Of a DNA stretch of 64,000 nt, positions 62,825 through 64,000 are shown piece after piece. Under the pieces are notes generated by a model, which was given only the letters and a program-made list of their open reading frames with translations, had not been told where the DNA came from and did not search any database. Position 1 is the stretch's first letter; the number at the start of each line of letters is the position of its first letter. The stretch comes from Dechloromonas sp. UBA6271 (lineage in GTDB: Bacteria; Pseudomonadota; Gammaproteobacteria; Burkholderiales; Rhodocyclaceae): contig DJUX01000068.1 in NCBI GenBank assembly GCA_002440665.1, forward strand, positions 1 to 64,000, written 5' to 3'. The translations under genes were made by a program, and so were the position numbers.

Positions 62825-63502
62825 TTACCTCATCTGCCGCTGGAGGATGTTCGAGAACTCTTCCATGAACGACTCGTAACGGGTGGCCAGACGGTCGATG
62901 TCATGGGCGAAACGGTTGTAGGCAAGCACCGCCGGAATCGCCGCGAAGAGGCCGATGGCGGTGGCGACCAGCGCCTCGGCGATGCCTGGGGCGACGGCGG
63001 ACAGCGTCGCCTGGCCGACGTTGGAGAGGCCGCGGAAGGAGTGCATGATGCCCCAGACGGTACCGAACAGGCCGATATACGGCGATACCGAACCGACCGA
63101 GGCGAGAAAGGCGAGATGCGCTTCCAGGGCATCCATCTCGCGCTGGTAGGTGGCGCGCATGGCGCGGCGCGAACCGTCGATCACGTCCTTGGGGTCGAGG
63201 TTCTTCTGACCCTTGAGCTTGGCGAATTCGCGGAAGCCGGCTTCGAAGATGCGTTCCATGGAACCGGCGTGGTGGCGGTCGTTGACCGCGCTGTTGTAGA
63301 GATTGTTGAGGTCGCCGCCCGACCAGAAATCGCGCTCGAAGGTCTCGGTCTTGGCACGCGCCTGCTTGACCGTGTACCACTTCATGAAGATGTAATACCA
63401 CGACATGAAGGAGACGCCTGCCAGCAAGGCCATGACGGCCTGCACGACCGCACTGGCGTTGAGGATCAGGTGAAGGATGGAAAGATCCTGGGTGACGTTC
63501 AT
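62825..63502 (-). CDS. tolQ: Tol-Pal system protein TolQ
   Basis: A 225-residue protein with three membrane segments; SPYIGLFGTVWGIMHSF and PGIAEALVATAIGLFAAIPA are the MotA/ExbB/TolQ signatures. It forms the proton channel with TolR. The start overlaps the ybgC stop (ATGA). Confidence 0.96.
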   Translation of the reverse strand: MNVTQDLSILHLILNASAVVQAVMALLAGVSFMSWYYIFMKWYTVKQARAKTETFERDFWSGGDLNNLYNSAVNDRHHAGSMERIFEAGFREFAKLKGQKNLDPKDVIDGSRRAMRATYQREMDALEAHLAFLASVGSVSPYIGLFGTVWGIMHSFRGLSNVGQATLSAVAPGIAEALVATAIGLFAAIPAVLAYNRFAHDIDRLATRYESFMEEFSNILQRQMR

Positions 63503-63921
63503 TTCAGTGCTTCCAGTTTGCTGTGCAGGAATTCGGGGATCGCCGCCGGCACCATTCTGGCGATATCGACGCAGGCGATTTCGACGGTGCCGGTGACCAG
63601 CTCTTCAGCGCCGCGGCGGACATGCTGGCGGAAGACGACACGGACGCGCGTCAGCTTTTCGACTTCGAGGCCGATGGTGAGCTGGTCGTCGAGCCGGGCC
63701 GGCTTCAGGTATTCGCAGCTCGCCTTGCGCGCCATGAAAGCGATGCCGGCATCGGCGGCCAGTTGCGACTGGTCGTGGCCGACCTGGCGCATCCACTCAG
63801 TGCGGCAGCGCTCGAAAAACTTCAGGTAATTGGCGTAATAGACGACCCCGCCGGCATCGGTGTCCTCGTAATAAACGCGGACGGGAATCGAGAAGGCGTT
63901 GGGCTTCTGCTCGTGTTTCAT
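63499..63921 (-). CDS. ybgC: Acyl-CoA thioesterase YbgC (hotdog)
   Basis: A 140-residue hotdog thioesterase with RVYYEDTDAGGVVYYANYLKF-type catalytic segment (Asp at about 22) and FFERCRTEWM. Always the first gene of the tol operon in many proteobacteria; acts on short-chain acyl-CoAs. Confidence 0.93.
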   Translation of the reverse strand: MKHEQKPNAFSIPVRVYYEDTDAGGVVYYANYLKFFERCRTEWMRQVGHDQSQLAADAGIAFMARKASCEYLKPARLDDQLTIGLEVEKLTRVRVVFRQHVRRGAEELVTGTVEIACVDIARMVPAAIPEFLHSKLEALK

Positions 63922-63971
63922 GCTGCGATCTTACCTGACTTCACAGAAATCATTTGTAACGGTTTGTTTCC

Positions 63972-64000
63972 ATGTCGATTATGGCGTTTTTCAAGCCGTT
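63972..64000 (+). CDS. Start of a divergent gene, cut off
   Basis: An ATG at 63972 opens a frame (MSIMAFFKP) that runs off the end of the window, divergent from ybgC. Too short to assign. Confidence 0.3.

Overview
The window is GC-rich, densely packed bacterial DNA. It looks like a betaproteobacterium near Rhodocyclales (Dechloromonas/Azonexus type). That placement is inference from gene families and order: rpmH-rnpA-yidD-yidC-mnmE, recA-recX, lptB-rpoN-hpf-ptsN-hprK, and ybgC-tolQRAB-pal-cpoB-queE-queC. No rRNA, tRNA, CRISPR array, intact insertion sequence or prophage was recognised.

Layout. 0-4.1 kb: the origin-proximal housekeeping block rpmH, rnpA, yidD, yidC, mnmE, then an AT-rich 256-bp gap with two perfect and two near-perfect DnaA boxes that looks like a replication origin. 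4.1-5.6 kb: a TSUP transporter and a small lipoprotein. 5.6-25 kb: two convergent operons that together read as a halogenated aryl-polyene (xanthomonadin-like) pathway. The plus-strand arm holds a flavin halogenase, a chorismatase, an acyltransferase, a glycosyltransferase, a methyltransferase, a cation/proton antiporter and a thioredoxin-like protein. The minus-strand arm holds two ACPs, three ketosynthase-fold proteins, a ketoreductase, two dehydratases, an AMP ligase, a lysophospholipid-type acyltransferase, a LolA-like protein, an MMPL exporter, a hydrolase and a polysaccharide deacetylase. The chorismatase should make a hydroxybenzoate starter, the ligase and ACPs load it, the KS/KR/DH set extends it, and the LolA/MMPL/acyltransferase genes move it to the outer membrane.

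25-37 kb: PAP2 phosphatase, dsbD, cutA, and a NodI/NodJ-type ABC pair split by an island that carries a HlyD-RbbA-YhhJ efflux operon, a secreted protein and a decayed SHOCT-domain gene; then a hydrolase and a 2Fe-2S ferredoxin. 37-44 kb: gltS, a type II P-type ATPase, a VanZ-like protein and a sodium:solute symporter. 44-50 kb: LexA-box-controlled recA, recX, lptB, rpoN, hpf, ptsN, hprK and a PsiF-repeat protein. 50-58 kb: a cyclase-FHA protein, ttcA, a MidA-like methyltransferase, a sterol-desaturase-family enzyme, a deacetylase, a beta-propeller protein, YeeE and queC. 58-64 kb: queE and the Tol-Pal operon.

The most striking signal lies across genes rather than in one. A short dispersed repeat with core GTYGACCGCARC occurs 18 times in both orientations. 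Most copies carry two A/T tracts one helical turn apart on one side. Copies sit in intergenic DNA and inside genes, where they encode linkers, signal-peptide segments or tails. The layout resembles the uptake signal sequences of naturally competent bacteria. Three parS-like sites buried in coding sequence support an origin-proximal position.
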